Shown here piece after piece: positions 62,629 to 64,000 of a stretch of 64,000 nucleotides of DNA (position 1 is its first letter; the number at the start of each line of letters is the position of its first letter). Source of the DNA: Thiorhodovibrio litoralis (GTDB lineage Bacteria > Pseudomonadota > Gammaproteobacteria > Chromatiales > Chromatiaceae). The translations under genes were made by a program, and so were the position numbers. The stretch is from assembly GCF_033954455.1 (NCBI RefSeq), contig NZ_CP121473.1:1598501-1662500 (forward strand), written 5' to 3'. The notes beneath the pieces were generated by a model that worked only from the letters and a program-made list of their open reading frames with translations, did not search any database and had not been told where the DNA came from.

Positions 62629-64000
62629 ATGAAATTGCTGTCGACCGAGATCGCTGTTGTTTGGACATTGTTGATCGCACTGTCGCCAAGCGCGCCGGTG
62701 CAGGCCGTCTCTCCGGACCTCCTTCTCCCCTTCGAGAGAACCGAGGTTCGCGAGCCGTGCGCGAACTACGAGCCGACGAAGCAGCCGTTCTTCGGGGAAA
62801 CCCATTTGCATACGGCCTACTCGTTTGACTCCGTTGCGCTCGATACGCGCAATACCCCGGCCGATGCCTACAGGTACGCGAAGGGTGGTCGCGTGGGCTT
62901 GCCGCCTTGGGCCGATACACGCACGGACGAGCAGGCCGCGCTCCCGCCACCACCCGACATGCGGTCGTACGTCACCGAGCATCCCTACTGCATGCCGGGC
63001 GAGCACTGTCAGTTCATGGCCACGCGGACCATCCAGTTCCCCGAGGGACGAGCGCTCGACTTCGCCGCGGTGACCGACCACTCAGAGCAGTTCGGCGAGA
63101 GCAACATCTGTACCTTCGAGGCGACCGAAACTTGCTCCGACGATCAGGACTGCAATCCGGGCGTCACCGGGCAAGGCTGCGCCTCGGACAACATGTGTCG
63201 ACCCAAGGGCTACAATAGCCCCCTCTGTGTCATCGCCCGCGACGAACTCTCGCGCTTGCGCCAAGGCACTGCGGCCAGCGTCTTCGCGGCACTCGAAAAC
63301 GTCAGCCAGAACCCGACCCGTCCAGCTTTCTGCGGCCCGGACGGGGCGCTCTGCGCGCGCCAGGCCAAGCTGGTCTGGGACAAGATTCGCGGCGACGCGG
63401 AGGCCGCCTACGACCGCACGTCCTCCTGCACCTTCACGTCCTTCATCGCCTACGAGTACACGGCGATGGCGGCGACCGGCCGATGCGTCGACGCCAATGC
63501 ACTGCCTTGCTGGGATCAGGCGCAGGACAACAGCATTCCCGACGTGCCAGACGCCGGGTGGTCACCCTCCGCGGATTGCCCGAGCGGCAGCCCCTGCATT
63601 AACAATTTCACCGGCAACTCGGGCTTTGACAATCTTCACCGCAACATCATCTTTCGCAACGATGATGTGATCGACCAGCCGATCAGCAACCTTGAGAGTC
63701 CGCTCGGATGCGGCTTCGGTGCCGATTGCACCTCGACCCCAGGCTGGGCGGTGGCCTCTCCGGCGGTGATGCTCCAACGCCTGAATGACGACTGCATCGC
63801 GAATCCTGCGAAGCCCCGCTGCGACGTTCTCACCATCCCGCACAACTCCAACATGAGCCGCGGCAGCATGTTCATCCTGCCGGAGAATACGCCAGACGGG
63901 CAGGCAGAGGCGTATTTGCGCAACCAATTGGAACCGCTGGTTGAGCTGGTGCAGATCAAGGGCCAGTCGGAATGCCGCTATAACGCGAACACCGGGATGG
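62629..64000 (+). CDS. DUF3604 (PHP-like) exported protein, 3' end outside window
   Basis: Open from ATG 62629 to the window edge (457 codons); GAGGGG ahead of the ATG. Signal peptide ending near VQAVS. Core motifs of DUF3604: FFGETHLHTAYSFDS (His59 and His61 of this frame), FAAVTDHSEQFGE and VLTIPHNSNMS. Between them is a Cys-rich insertion (about 165-200: CTFEATETCSDDQDCN and similar), unusual for the family and probably disulfide-bonded. PHP-like fold suggests a metal-dependent hydrolase; no substrate can be named. Confidence 0.85.
   Translation, partial: MKLLSTEIAVVWTLLIALSPSAPVQAVSPDLLLPFERTEVREPCANYEPTKQPFFGETHLHTAYSFDSVALDTRNTPADAYRYAKGGRVGLPPWADTRTDEQAALPPPPDMRSYVTEHPYCMPGEHCQFMATRTIQFPEGRALDFAAVTDHSEQFGESNICTFEATETCSDDQDCNPGVTGQGCASDNMCRPKGYNSPLCVIARDELSRLRQGTAASVFAALENVSQNPTRPAFCGPDGALCARQAKLVWDKIRGDAEAAYDRTSSCTFTSFIAYEYTAMAATGRCVDANALPCWDQAQDNSIPDVPDAGWSPSADCPSGSPCINNFTGNSGFDNLHRNIIFRNDDVIDQPISNLESPLGCGFGADCTSTPGWAVASPAVMLQRLNDDCIANPAKPRCDVLTIPHNSNMSRGSMFILPENTPDGQAEAYLRNQLEPLVELVQIKGQSECRYNANTGM

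Overview
The window is GC-rich, gene-dense DNA from a proteobacterium. The gene content (N-type ATPase operon, fused thiosulfate dehydrogenase TsdBA, NikMQO-type nickel transporter, many PAS/GGDEF/EAL proteins) fits a gammaproteobacterium, most plausibly a purple sulfur bacterium of the Chromatiaceae; that assignment is inference from content, not a database result.

Layout. 1-7821: 3' part of a giant cyclic beta-1,2-glucan synthase (NdvB type), entering from the left edge. 8026-10396: small lipoprotein, hemolysin-III protein, Crp/Fnr regulator, DUF2934 protein. 11065-16707: PAS-GAF-PocR histidine kinase, DUF1840 protein, EAL-domain relic, PilZ protein, AAA/PD-(D/E)XK protein. 16966-29839 (minus strand): an N-ATPase operon read atpD-(orf)-atpC-Q-R-B-E-F-A-DUF2254-atpG. 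It is broken: atpD is split by an IS1634-like element with a 4-bp target duplication, a second element of the IS110/IS1111 type sits exactly at the terminus of the first, and atpF carries a +1 frameshift in a T-run. The IS110-type element has a long 3' noncoding end with two hairpin loops that look like a bridge (seeker) RNA.

30115-37584: stand-alone CheB methylesterase, DUF1566 protein, EF-hand protein, a BaeSR-like two-component pair with antiparallel overlapping 3' ends, and the ABC-F protein YbiT. 37645-46175 (minus strand, closely packed): a hybrid kinase split by a frameshift, a REC-GGDEF cyclase, a HEPN/MNT pair and the tetraheme TsdBA fusion. 46554-50674: nickel ECF transporter operon nikK-nikL-(outer-membrane barrel)-nikM-nikQ-nikO. 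50878-55201: RND efflux adaptor and pump. 55134-57630: HicB remnant and a frameshifted PAS-GGDEF-EAL protein. 58040-62257: small stress-type envelope genes (two DUF2892 paralogs, entericidin, DUF1523, BON lipoprotein) mixed with gene relics (mscS, cyclopropane synthase) and a solute-binding/TRIC chimera. 62629-64000: 5' part of a DUF3604 (PHP-like) secreted protein.

Two themes stand out. First, decay: IS insertions, three apparent frameshifts in large genes, and at least five domain relics. Second, shared regulatory words: a 16-bp near-palindrome TGTNCGGTNNCGNACA recurs upstream of the small-envelope-protein genes at both ends of the window and beside a Crp/Fnr regulator, and a 15-bp word GAAGAAACCGTGAAG recurs in front of the DUF1566, EF-hand and sensor-kinase genes.
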